From NCBI GenBank assembly GCA_027625915.1, contig JANTQA010000051.1:1240501-1304500 (forward strand): a stretch of 64,000 bases of DNA. Direction: 5' to 3'. The position numbers were made by a program, and so were the translations under genes. Position 1 is the stretch's first letter. Each line of letters begins with the position of its first letter. A model generated the notes under the pieces. That model worked only from the letters and a program-made list of their open reading frames with translations. It was not told the origin of the DNA and searched no databases. The stretch comes from Anaeramoeba flamelloides (Eukaryota; Metamonada; Anaeramoebidae). Below, piece after piece: positions 35,901 to 48,257 of this stretch.

Positions 35901-38031
35901 TGAAAAACTAATCTTAAGTTTACCAACTGAATTAAGAAATACTGAAAAGATCACGCTGCAAAATATTGAAAACGTGAATTATTTCTCATATAAAATTCTA
36001 ATTGATTTATTTAATCCCTTTATTAATAACAATTATTTGATCAATAATAACCCTTATCCTGCTTTTTATCATTAATAAAGACCAATTACCAGAAATATCT
36101 AATTTATTTCAATCCTTTTGTAAACAATTAAATTTTTTTAAATTCAAATTTTTTGAATGTGATCAATTATTTTTTTAATGATTTTTCGTTAAATTTTGTT
36201 CAAAACACACCAGATATCATCGCAGATAATGTTTCGAATGTCCTCGCTTTTAATATAAATTGGACACAATTGATAATCAATTTTAATGTTTTAAATCATA
36301 TGATAAAAATATCCAATACCAATTGGAATAGAATAATTAGATTAATAATTGCAAAGGTAAATTGGTTATTTTATGAAAAACAACTACTTGGAAACAATAA
36401 TAATAACAATAATAACAATAATAATTTGGAAAATGAAAATAATTTCCATTCAATGCTATTTGAAAGTATTTGTAACGTTATATTAAATTATAGTGATTTC
36501 GATATTCCAATCCAATATAATAATTTCGTGATTATGATCAATAATATTATCAATCAAATAAATTGGAATAATTATTTAAAATATGAAAAATATAATTCCT
36601 ATTTAGAATTTTTAACAGTTGATACCAAATTAATTAATTATAATAAAGATAACAGAAAGGGAACTAATTATTTAAAAGAAATTAAATACAATGAAAATAT
36701 GTTTACCAAAGAAATTAAAAATAAAGAACAACAATTATTTTTATTTATCTATTTTTTAAAAAAAATAATTAATTTTGATAATATCAACAATTTTAACTTC
36801 AAATCAACTTTTTGTAAAACCATCACAAAAATTTTAGAATTGTCCTCAACTATTTTATTACTTGAAGATAAAATTGAAATTAAAAAAACGTAGATTTAGA
36901 AAAAAATCAAGAAATTACTTTAAAAAGAGAATTACCACCAGTAAAACAAGTTTCAATTCTTTCCTTTGAATTATTTGAAACAAATTTTATTAAAATTTGG
37001 TTAGAATTAATCAAATTATCAATCTTAAATAGTGATAATAATAATAATAATAATAATAATGTTGACAATCTCCAATTCCCATTTGATTTGATTTTAAAAA
37101 ATATTATAAATCCACAAATCCAAATTTCTTTAATAGAGAATCTGTGCTTTTTTTATTGAACAAAATAATAAATTTAGTTTACCAATCTTAAAATCTATTT
37201 CTCTAGAACCCAAATTAATTAAAAATTCAATTGCAGTTGGAGAAACATGTATATTGGTATATATGAATTCGTATACAAATAATTGGGATTTCCCAGCACT
37301 AATTTCTCATTTTAACTTTATTGATGTTGATCAAGACCAATTAACAACTAATTGCATCGAGCAATTTGCCTTTACAACAGTATGGTTATATTTAAAAAAA
37401 AAGTTTTTATCAAATGTCAATAATGATAATGAACAAGATAACTCTACATTCAAATTCGATATCATTAAATCAACAGAAATTTTAAATACAATTATTTTGA
37501 AAAACAAATTAAAATATGGAAAAGAATTTACCTATATATTAATCGTAAATTTATTATTTAAATATTTAAATGTCGCAAATAATTTAATTGATGATAATGA
37601 TTTTTGGAAAACAATAAAATACAATTTACAATTTATCGCAAAGAAATTTGAAGATCTTTATAATGAAAAAAAATACAAAAGATACGTTGATTGACTTTGA
37701 TGATAGCAAATTAGATTTGAATTATCGTTTAGCATTCTTTACTATCAGTACTCTAATTAACAATGGATTTGCCAAGCCTACCAACGAATTAATATTTCAA
37801 AATGAAACAAATAAAAAAACAACGAAAAATGCTCAAAATTCCTTAAACAATCTAACCAAATTAGCAAATAACAAACATTTCAAGATATTCGATAAACAAA
37901 TAAATATATTTTCCGAGTTTATCACAAATAATGAATTGACAATAAATAATTGCTTACAATTGATTTCTCATATTTCTAATAAATTATTTACAAATCATAA
38001 TGATAATTTCCTTACTTATTTCATTAATTAA
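29946..38031 (+). CDS. EPG5: EPG5 homologue (autophagosome-lysosome tether), broken by 14 homopolymer frameshifts
   Basis: In animals EPG5 is a Rab7 effector that tethers autophagosomes to late endosomes/lysosomes. Length here is about 2,690 codons versus 2,579 in human. Match to the remembered human sequence is spread along its length: FYELLSDCSKSCEKY near the start, the VLKKYGVYQDHF / SSEWGLNLISLP block, the VPVTINKTESITIPV and VHFTFHVTEIQKDNG block (about 34.8-35.0 kb), and FLLYNFPVNYFNIL (about 35.6 kb). ATG at 29946 is the first in its frame and fits the alignment. Poly-Asn/Thr and Lys/Glu insertions occur at 31.87-32.6 kb. No splice sites explain the frame changes; each falls on an A or T run of 5-22 bases, and no in-frame stop remains apart from those caused by the shifts. 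Either consensus errors, a young pseudogene, or recoding. Identity is strong; intactness is open. Confidence 0.85.
32250..32430 (+). repeat. AAT/AAC/ACC trinucleotide tract coding poly-Asn/Thr
   Basis: In-frame trinucleotide repeats within the EPG5 gene coding Asn and Thr runs. Similar shorter AAT runs occur at about 36400-36425 and 37029-37060. Such tracts are common in AT-rich protist genomes such as Dictyostelium. Confidence 0.85.
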
Positions 38032-39229
38032 ACCTAAAAAAATAATTTCTTATTATTTATTTTCTTTTTTTTTTTTTCTTTTAAGATTACTAAACAAATA
38101 GAATGAATTACTCAACTACAATAAATGATCATTATATTATATTTTTTTATTTTTTTTTTTTTATGTTATTAATTAAATTATCGAAAACTCAACTAATATC
38201 GAGAATGATTTTTCTAATTTTATTATTATTTATTTCTCACTTGAGTACAATTTTTTCATCCTGCAATTTCCAAGATGTTTAATAAAAATTCAATTCTATG
38301 AATTAGAACGTTGAAACGAAAAGATAATATAGTAATAGAGTTGACATTTTGATTCTTTTTTCCAAAATAACCTCAAATAATTCTTTTTTTGATTTCATGA
38401 AATCAAATGATTCTTTTTTATTTTAATGATAAATCTCAACTTATTTTTTGTTTAAATTCAGTTTTTTAATCGAATCATATCATTCTCAAAATTTAATAAT
38501 CAATATTTTTTTTTTATTTTCTATTTATAAAGAATTTAATATTTCTGAAAAAAAAAAATTTGAGGTTTTTTTTCTTGGGATCCAAGAAAATTTTAATTAT
38601 CTTTTTGCCAAACCATGTTGTTTTTAAGTTTATTCCTGATAAGAAAATTATTTTACTTTGAAATGGAATAATTATCTTTTATTTTTGTTTTTTAAAAGAG
38701 TTATGTTACCAAAAATAAAAATTCTTTTTTTGATTCCATGGAATCAGAATAAAATAAATTTTGAAAAATTATTCTTAGAAGAGACTTCAACACATTGAGT
38801 GTTTTTGATAAAAACTGATTATATTGGAATCATTTAAATATTATGATTTCAATTTTTAAAATTTTGAGATTCTAAAAATTGCAAAAATATAATCATTTTG
38901 GGATTTCTGAGAACTATTCAAAATTAAAATAATAGATATATTTGTTATTAATGAAAAAAATTATCAATTAATACAAAATAAATATAAAAGAAATTTGATA
39001 ATGATTTAAAGTTATGAATAAATATTTGCTAAATTATTTTATCAAGAATGAAAAATAAATGAAATAAAATTCTTTGGTTGTTTAATAATTATTAAACAAT
39101 TTTTACAATTTATTGATTTCTGTAAAAATATAATTTTGATTCAATTTGCTGATTTTTTTTTGAATTGTGGTGTAATTTCTTGAATAAAATTTAGTTTATT
39201 TTCGATCTAGATATTTTCGAAATATTTAT

Positions 39230-39794
39230 TTAAACTTTGTTTCTGTCAAAGATTCCCAACTTTTTTTTTAAAATATCAATTATTATTTTATAATTAACCT
39301 TTGAATGTCAAATAATAAATAAGTAGAATAACACCCATCAAAGAATATTTGATATATGTATAAAGTAAAATTATCAATCAATAGTTTTTCTTAAAAATTG
39401 AAAAACTCAAAATTCTTAGTGCTATATTTTGAAAAATAACAATTTATATTTTGATTTCTAATTCAAGATCCAAATACAATTCCAATCGAAATAAATTTGC
39501 TTTCTTTGCAATGATTTTAACAGATTAAATAATCTCAAAATAACACCTTTTTAGCAAGTGATTATTGATATTGCTATTGGTGATAAAAAAAAATTGCAAA
39601 TAAATTACTTATCAAAAAAAAAAAATTGAAAATAAAAAATTTAAAAAAAATTGTGAAAATATGATGAAAAACCGATTTCAATTTTTAGAATTTCCAATAA
39701 TATATTTTTTCTACAAATATCATTCAAACCCTTGATATTCATGTGATTCATCCATTATAAATACTACTGTTTAATAGAAAAGGATAATTTTAAA
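39230..39794 (+). mobile_element. TIR element with TCAGTCAAAGGG-type ends, copy 3
   Basis: Left end TTTAAACTTTGTTTCTGTCA; the right end is degenerate. The interior is shared with 13064-13760 in the same orientation: AAATAAGTAGAATAACACCC, ATCAAAGAAT, then TATTGATATTGCTATTGGTG. More diverged than copies 1 and 2, so probably the oldest of the three. Confidence 0.55.
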
Positions 39795-42403
39795 TTTTAT
39801 GAAATATTAAAAAAAACAAATGATGAAAAAAGAAACTAAAAAAAAATGAAACTTCATTAAGAAACAAAATCAGTTATATTTGATATTTCTAAATTAGATC
39901 ATAATTTTAAGAAGAAAAGTTAAATTATCAAATAAAATAATTATAAAATTATCCAAATAGTTTTTTTTTTTTGAAATTTTGAAGTATCTAACTTTCCTTG
40001 AAGATATTCACAGCAGTTATTTATTTATATTACTAACGAAAATGGACAGCTTATTTTAACAGGGATGTGATTCAACGTGATAAGTTAACCGATTTATCAA
40101 CTTTCTAGAAATAAATTATCCTTTTTACAATTAGATTTTTATATCAATTAATTTTCTATCAAAAGATATGACATTTTCTGTTTAAATTTTTGGTTTTGAA
40201 AAATTAAAAAGATATATTTGTAAAAGAATTCTTTTTAAATAGAAATTTCACTATTAGTTATTTTTTTATAATTTAATGAGCAAATGAACAATTAAAATCT
40301 CATATTATAATTTAAATACAAGAAAAGCAAACCCAATATTCTGAGAATTGTAGAATTTTTATAAAGATCTTTTATTTATTTCTTTTTTTAATTTCTTGAA
40401 GGAGTTTCTAAAATTGAAAAGATTCATTAATCCTTTTTTAAAAGCTTTTAGAGTATTATTCATCAAACATTTATTCAGTAAATCAGTTATTTGAGAATCT
40501 TTATTTTTTTTATTTTATTTTATAATTAATAAATAGATATAATTTTATTTGTCCGAAAATATTTAAAAATTTGAGAAAAAATATTAAAATATATAAATAC
40601 TTTTAATCTTTATGTTATAAGTTCCCAATAATTAAATAATTAAGGCTGGGTTATTAATTTTATTAAAACACAAAGAAATATTTAGCTATTATTATTTCGA
40701 AATTTAATTTCACAAGGTTTTAAAAAATGTTATGTAGGAAAATTTAAAATTCATATTTGATGATACTTAGAATATTTTTGTAAAAAAATTAAAAATATTG
40801 TAAGCAATTCTGATAGAGAATTAAGAAGTTATATTTGTTTCATATATATAATTAAATATTTTTATTCCTTTCATAAATACTCTTTTTTCTGTTCCTACTT
40901 GAATTTTTTATTTTTTTTTAGTTATTCAAAAGATGAGAAGAAGAAAAATGTTGACTGTGTGATTCTGGTTATTAGGTTAAGTATTGAAGGGGAGAAAAAT
41001 TATCAAAATTCAACTTTATATATTGATGACATATTTTGTAATCAATTACTGTCAAATAAACCATTAGAAAAACGTGTTGTATGACAGCTGTTATTTAAGA
41101 ATTTTTGACATAAAAAACAACCAGCAGCATATTCGAAATCAGAGACACAAAATAAAACTTTCTAAGTTGGTTTATAGTTATTTTTTCAATTTTATAAAAC
41201 ACCACAAGTAATGAAAATAACGATTATTTTAGTATGGAAACATTTCAAATGTAAACTTTTATTTTATTTTTTTTCTCAATTCTTAGCATTTAAAGATAAA
41301 ATTCCTAATTCAAATCGAAATCAACATGGTTTAAAATCTGAAAATAGACTCGGTTTTAATTTTTTTTTCTTTTTGAATTGCTGAATATTTTTAAACTTAA
41401 AAATTAAGATATTTTTTTTACCATATTTAATAAAATGGAATAAAAAAGTATTCAATAGAATGAAATAAAGATTTAAAAATAATTAATTTAGAAAATCTTT
41501 ATATTGAAGAAAGGAAATTTTAATTAATAAAAATATAAGATTACCACATTTTTATCCGCTTTTTCTTAATTTTTTTGTCAAAATAAAGTAAAAAAATAAA
41601 TTGTTTAAAATTTAAATATTTGTAAAGGAAACCACTTGTTTTAATATGCAGTCGGGAAAAAACCACAAAAATTTTCTTTTATATTACTAAAAAAATCGAT
41701 TCTATAATAAATTCCAATATATATATAGTAAACCAAAAATAAAAAACAAATTTAAATTAAAATATTTAAAAATAATAAGAAAGATTTTTTTAGGAACTCA
41801 TTAGTTAATATTTTAAAAATTTAAATGATTTTTTTTAAAAAAAGATTTAATACACTCAAAAAAAATCAAAATAATTGTAAAACAGAACTTGTATACAAGA
41901 ATTTATTTTCAACGGATGATATATATTAGAAATGAATTCTAGCTATACATAGCCAATATATATCTTTACTTAGTTTGATGTCAATACAATCCTTATTACA
42001 TATATTATCATAATTATTTTTGAACAAAAAAAAAAAAAAAAATAGTTTTTATTTCAGTTTTTTTTCTTCCAAAAAATCAACTTCCCTAATATTTAACAAT
42101 TCAATCTGAGGGCAATAAAAAAAATTTCAAAAAAATTAAGCATTTACAAAGGTTTCTCTTTTTAATAACTTCATTCAAAATAAAGATTATTGGTTAATTA
42201 GAGATCTATGATCAAAAATTATTTTGTAAAAGATGTTTAACGATTTATGTTGTATATCCAATTTCAGATAAAATTCTTATCAAAATTCAAAGTAAAAATT
42301 TTTTAAAAAATTTTTGTAGCAGTATATAGGGTATTTTATTATCTATAATGGCGATTTTATTATCTTTAAAAAGTATTTTAAATTAAGATTCAATTATATT
42401 TTA

Positions 42404-42893
42404 GAGCAGTGAAAAAAATACCGGACATGAAAAAAATCCCGGACAAGATTTTTAATTGTGAATATTAGTAAAATTATTGTGTAATTTCATTTATTTACAA
42501 TCAAATTCCTTTTTTTAAGAATCGAACTTTTTCAATTATAACTCCCCCCACTTATTAGAATGATGATTAATGAAATCACACTTGTTCAAAACACCATTCA
42601 ATCAATCAAAAAACAAGAATAAAAATTATCATTTTCCAAACTCTAGTAAACCTCTATAAAACTGGATTGTTTTTCAAAAAAAGTTGATCAACATTAGGCT
42701 ATCAAACAATTACTCGAGTATTCTTGAGACACCTTACTTTGGTGAACTTTAGGTAGGTTTATTACTAATCTCATAATAAAATTGGTTATTTATAATAAGG
42801 ATTTAATTGAAATTATACAACAATTTTACTAATAATCACAATTAAAAATCTTGTCCGGGATTTTTTTCATGTCCGGTATTTTTTTCCCAACTA
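42404..42893 (+). mobile_element. Tc1/mariner-like MITE with TA duplication, copy 1
   Basis: 490 bp. Ends GAGCAGTGAAAAAAATACCG and, read inwards from the right, TAGTTGGGAAAAAAATACCG. Both arms continue with ACATGAAAAAAATCCCGGAC and AAGATTTTTAATTGTGA. TA lies directly outside both ends (42402-42403 and 42894-42895). A near-identical copy in the other orientation is at 59859-60347. TA duplication suggests the Tc1/mariner superfamily; no transposase, so this is a non-autonomous copy. Confidence 0.85.
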
Positions 42894-42973
42894 TACTATT
42901 AAAAAATTATTTATGTAAATTCAAAAAAACTATTTTTTTCAATTGAAAAAAATATTTTTACTTTGATTTTTCA

Positions 42974-43237
42974 ATAGGTTTTTTTAATTTTTGAAATAAA
43001 CCAAAAATTAAATAAATTTTGGTTTATTTCTTAAATTCTAAAAAACTACTGTTAAATTGTCAAGAATTTAAAAGAATCGAGAAAAATCCAATGATTTTTT
43101 TCTATTTCTTTGTATTATGGAAAAGCGTCATTTGGTTTTCTTGAGTTTTCTGTTTATTTATAAAATAAATAGATTAAACCCCCAAGAAAACATATACACT
43201 CTATGGTACTTGATGTACTAAAACACTTGATCGACAC
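42974..43237. repeat. Fold-back repeat family, copy 2
   Basis: Starts TAGGTTTTTTTAATTTTTGA, forms a hairpin with AATTTTGGTTTATTTCTTAA, contains GGAAAAGCG and GGTTTTCTTGAGTTTTCTGT as in 24171-24562, and ends ACACTCTATGGTACTTGATG. It starts about 80 bp beyond the right end of the MITE at 42893. Confidence 0.5.
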
Positions 43238-43899
43238 TTTTTTTTTCTTTTTTTTTCAGGGGCACTTGACAAGACTTGTATTGGCTTTTCACTTATTTTA
43301 CAGAATAGAATAAAATCCTAGATTTTACGAAGAATAGTTTTAACTTAAAAACACATTTTTCTCTTTTTAGAGAACTTATTAAAATCTTAGGAGTTGCGTC
43401 AACTTTAAATATAACAGTTGCAAGATTTTCAAGTTATTTAATGATAACTATATTATAAATAAAATTTATAACAATAATCAAATGTATATTTAAATATCTA
43501 GTTTTATATCAACTTAAAGATAGAAATTTTATTTTTTCAAAATAAATCGAAAAGATTTTATTCAAATTATTTTTTTTATAAGTCACATTTCCACACTTAA
43601 GAGACTAGGAATTCACTAAAAGCCAACAATTTCCCTATAAACCAATTTTTTTCGATTTTTTAGTTTGTTGAAATATTGATAAAGAACAACATAGGAAAAA
43701 TAAAAAAAAAGAAATATTTGTTATAAAAACAATATTTTATTTTATTATTATATCGAGAAAAGATCTCATTTCCCAAAAACAAATCCACAAAGTATGAAAT
43801 TTGTTATGTATTATCAGAATACATTTGGAAGTTGTCTCCTTAAAAAAAACAAAAGAATTTCATTTTTTATTTTTCTTAATAATCTATTCTTTAGCAAAA

Positions 43900-46800
43900 A
43901 TGATGTCTCAAACTTACAAATGTATCCCTGCAACTGTGATTGCAAGGGAAGATATTGATTCTGGTGGAAAAAGTAAAACTTTTTTCTTTTTTTTTTCTTT
44001 CTTATTTCATCCCAAACCCAATCAATATAATAATTCTTTTTTTTTTTATTTTGTTTGGTTTGTATGAATATTCGTTTCTAAAAAAAAATATAGTTTCGCT
44101 TCCTGAGTCTGCTTTAAGTCAATTGATTCAATTAAATGTAGCAACGCCATATATGTTTAAGATCGAAAATATTAAAACGAAAAAATTTTCTCATTGTGGT
44201 GTTTTAGATTTTAATTCCACAGAAGGAACCTGTACTCTTCCAACTTGGTTAATGAACACACTTGAATTAACAATAAGGGATCCAGTCAGGATCGTCTCTC
44301 GAACATTACCACCTGGAAAATTTATCAAATTTCAACCTTTGACCTCTGATTTTACTTCGAAAGTTACAAACCCAAAAGTTGTTTTAGAAAGAAAACTTCG
44401 TAATTTTGCTTGTTTAACTCAAGGTAAGGATTATTATTTTATTTTTTTTTTTTTTTTTTTTTTCTTGGATGACAAGGAAAAAAATCTACAGAGAAATCAG
44501 TTAAATTTTCCAAATTATTTCTTATTTTCACAAAACCCAATTCTAAATTCACTCGAATTTTGAAAAAACAAATAATCTTTTTAAAAAGGTCTTTACAAAA
44601 GATAAAAAAATACAAAAGAAAAAAAATATAATAGTTTTTATTGAATGTACAATCTTTTTTTTCCTTATTTTTAATCATTACAGAAAAATACAAAACGTTT
44701 TAAAAAAGTGTGGCAAAAAAGTTTTGAAAGGTATCTATAAAATAGATGATAAACTTATAAGACCCATTTTTAGTTCTATATAAAAAGATTTTTTGTAACA
44801 TTTTTCAAAAAAGACAACATTTTCAAATTAGTTTTTAAAGTCTTATTAGAGGTAGTTGCCAAATAAAAGGGAAAAAATTTTAACTTCGTTTTCATTTTTC
44901 TTTTTCAAATAGAGATCACAAATTACAACCTACTTCTTTGAAAACTCTATTTATAAAAGTAAAATAAGGAAAATGAAGTGATAATTTTTTCCCTTTTATG
45001 ATGTAAATACCAATATTGTAAAATTTTTTAAAAGAAAAATGTTATTCTTTTGATTTGGATTTTGATTTTATTTATAATTGGTAGAAAAGTTTTTAATGGG
45101 TGGTGATCATTGGTAAACAAAAATTACAAAAAAATGTTTTTTAAATGATCAAAAATTTGGTTGTGTTATTTTAGCGTGTAAATAGAAAGATTTGAGTGTT
45201 TCTCGGGATTTTTTTATTTTTTGATTCTAAAATTTTTTATTAAATTTTTAAAAATCATCTCTCCAAACACACTTTTATAACACCTCAAAAAGATTTAACT
45301 GATATTAATTTGTGTTTTAATTATTATTAAAAGTGTGTCTTTCATACTTGTTTGAAAAAAACTTTATCAATTTACTTGATTCTAATTTAATTTGTTTTTT
45401 TCAAAAATATTTTTCATCATTTTTATTACTTTTTTGTTCCTTTTTTGAGTAAATTTAACCATCAATAATTTTCTAGTAGTATATTAAAGTATAATGGTAT
45501 GCTTGAATAATTTTAGAATCTATGGACGAGGCATAAAACTTTAACTAAAGGGATAAAAATTCAATTCTGAAATATTTTATATATTTTGAATGTAAATATA
45601 TTTAGATATTAAAAACACACATAAACAAAGACCAATATTATTATTTATACTTTGTTGAAACTCAAAAATAACCTGCAAATATTAAACCAAAGTACGAAAT
45701 TGATTTTTTTTTTTTTTGAAAAGTTAATAAATTGATAAGAATTACTTTCTGAGAAAAGTTTATCAATAAAAATTTTATTTTAATTTTTAAAATATTTAGT
45801 TTCAAAATTATTTTGTAAAATTTTTTTTAAATATTTGAGATAAACTAATAAATTAATTTATTTAATTTCAAGTTATTAAAATTATATTTAAATTAAAAGT
45901 GAACTTATTTTTCTCGTTGAAAGCCTCAAACTTTTTTTAATTCATAAGATAAATAAGAACTTTATTTTAATTAATATTCGCCTTTAAAAAGGTTTAAAAT
46001 TTTGAAAATAAATAACAAATCTAAATTAAAGGCTGTTTTTCTTCTTTTCAAATCTACCTTGCTTGAAAAAATAATTTATGGAATTACTCTTAATGAAAAT
46101 AAACACAAAAGATTGATCCAAAGTAGAATGATTTGATTGATTTTTAATTGTCACATTATTAAACTATTTTTCAAAAATGTTAACTCACTTTATAATGCTA
46201 CTGTAAGTTGATTTTGTGGAGTTTTATTCCAGTATTCTTTACAAAAAATATTTTTCAAATTTTTGGATCAGAATCTTTTTTTGAATTTTGCAAATTTTTG
46301 TTTTTTTTTTGTTTTTCTTTTTCTTTTTTTTTGAAAAATTTTTTTTTGCAAATTTTTTTTTGTAAAAGATCATTGTGAAAAAAAAAAAGAACTTCTAAAT
46401 TACCAATAAAAATTAAGAAATTGAGATTCTGTAATTTCTTTTAAAATGAATATAATTATTAGCCAAAAATCTTGTTGTTTACTTTTTTTCAGTGAAATTC
46501 CAGTAATAAAAAATCTTTAAAGCTCATTTCAAAAATTTAAATTCACTTTTTTTAGTTTTTGATTTTATTTTTTTTAATTTTTAAAATATCAGTTTTCTAT
46601 ATGTTTAGAATGGCTTTAAAAGTGAATTATGAATCAGATTTAAAAAATAATTGTTCTTGAATCTCAATAATAATAATTATTTTTTTCAATTTATTATTTC
46701 AGGTGAGTCAAAGTTTTTGAAATGGGGTTTATTTTATAAGTTATTTACATTCTTAATAAAATTTCCTTTTTTTTCCATACTCATTTTTAATATGACAGAT

Positions 46801-48257
46801 TTAAAATTTTTCTTTGGATCGAAAGAAATAAATCAAAAAATTTACAATTGATTTTAATAAAATAAAACTAATAAGGATTGAAGGGTAATTTATTAATAAA
46901 AATAAATAATTTTTATTGAAATTTCAAAAAATTAACCTTGTTTTGACATTAAAAAAAAAAAAAATTTAAAAAGGTGATCTCTTAATATAACCTACAAGAA
47001 AATTAATTTACATCCAAAAATTTTAAACAAGTAATTTTGATAAAGTCAATTAACCCAATCAATTTGACTTTTTCATTTGAATATCAAGTTTACTTTATTT
47101 TAATAAAAGCAAAATAATTAATTATACCTTATATATTCTTTTTTCATTTTGTAAATTATTTTAATTTTTTTGAAATGTATTTAAAAATTAATACAACATA
47201 AATTGAAAATTAAAGTTTAACAAATAAAACAATAAGAATTAAACCAAAAAATTTAAAGAAATATTTTATCTCGATTTCAACGATAATGAATATTGTATCA
47301 AATAAGAATAATTTTTAAAAACCAAAATCATTCTTTTTTTTGAATTCAAATATTAAATATTCATTTATTTAGTGATTAAAATACTTTTTTCTTCTTTCGA
47401 TATCCCCCCCCTTCTTTCTATTTATGTGTTTGTTTATGTACTTTCTTTTTCCATTTTTTTTGTTTGCTTCAATTTTCCTCTCAATATTTTTTATTTGATT
47501 TTCAATAATTAAAACAAAACAAAATAAAGGCGACGTTATTGAGATAAAATATTTAAAAATGGTTTTTTATATCAGTGTACTTGAAACAAAACCATCACAG
47601 GCGATTGACATTATTAGAACTGATTGTAATGTAGAATTTGCACCACCAAGGGATCAAAAGCAATTAACAAAAGAACAAATTGAAAAAGAAATCCAAAAAA
47701 TGCAAAAAGAAACCCTGAAAAAGGTAGAATTGTCAGAATCAACATCCGATAATGAAATATCGACATCTGAAGAAGAAAAAAACAAAGACAAATTTAAACC
47801 ATTTGAGGGAAGTGGTATCAGGATTGATGGTAAAAAAACGCCTATTAAAAAAAATATTAATAATTCAGAATCAAGCAATTCAAAAAAGAAAATGGAAGAG
47901 GAACAAAAACCAAAATTAAATATCTTTGAGGGAAGTGGTTTAAGGATTGATGGTAAAACAATCAAAAAAAAAACAAAAAATAACAAGAATAAAAACGAAA
48001 AAGAAGAAGAGATACTTAAAACCCCAACAAAAAATAAACCTAGAAAATTCAAACCATTTTCTGGAGGTGGCAATAGAATCGATAGTAAACGTGTGAAAAA
48101 GAGAGAACTATTATCTGAATCAGAAACATCAGAAAGCGAGGAAGAAAATAACAAAAAAAAATCCTTTGGACGAAGTATTAAAATAGAAGAGAAAAAGAAG
48201 GAGGAGAAATTTGTTCCCTTTTCTTCAACTGGAAATCGTCTTTCAAGTAAAAAATAA
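43900..48257 (+). CDS. UFD1: UFD1, ubiquitin-fusion degradation protein 1, 3 exons
   Basis: Partner of Npl4 in the Cdc48/p97 complex that extracts ubiquitinated proteins, acting in cytosol, ER surface and nucleus. Exons 43900-43972, 44094-44423 and 47530-48257 total 1131 nt (376 aa) with matching phases. The N-terminal double-psi barrel fold is visible as GGKISLPESALSQL, FSHCGVLDFNSTEGTCTLP, NPKVVLERKLRNFACLTQGD and ETKPSQAIDIIRTDCNVEF. The last two are joined across the 3.1-kb intron. The C-terminal third is Lys/Glu/Ser-rich and holds four copies of an FxGxGxRIDGK-like SHP box (residues about 226, 267, 311 and 365); human UFD1 has two. The start is ATG ATG TCT; either Met is possible. Confidence 0.95.
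44424..47529 (+). other. Intron 2 of UFD1 (3.1 kb)
   Basis: GTAAGG donor and ATAAAG acceptor, splitting the Gly codon of TQGD. It contains the TIR element at about 46158-46737. The segment at 44700-44760 and the reverse complement of 55830-55890 share TTAAAAAAGTGTGGCAAAAA-like sequence, suggesting further decayed repeats. No gene. Confidence 0.75.
46158..46737 (+). mobile_element. TIR element, TCAGTCAAAGGG-type ends, second subfamily, copy 3
   Basis: Left end TTAAACTATTTTTCAAAAAT, very similar to the left end at 27487. The right end read inwards is AATAAACCCCATTTCAAAAA then CTTTGACTC. The interior T-rich tract and TTCTGTAATTTCTTTTAAAA match 22201-22776. Located in UFD1 intron 2. Confidence 0.5.

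Larger units (their letters stand above)
38032..43899. other. Intergenic region between EPG5 and UFD1 genes (5.9 kb)
   Basis: Contains three repeats described separately (39230-39794, 42404-42893, 42974-43237). The remainder is A/T-rich with no supported gene or RNA. Confidence 0.7.

Noticed and set aside
33297-37700. Introns to explain the EPG5 frame changes
   Set aside because: No GT...AG pairs bracket the breaks; every break is bridged by adding or removing one or two bases in a single A or T run, with coding similarity directly on both sides.
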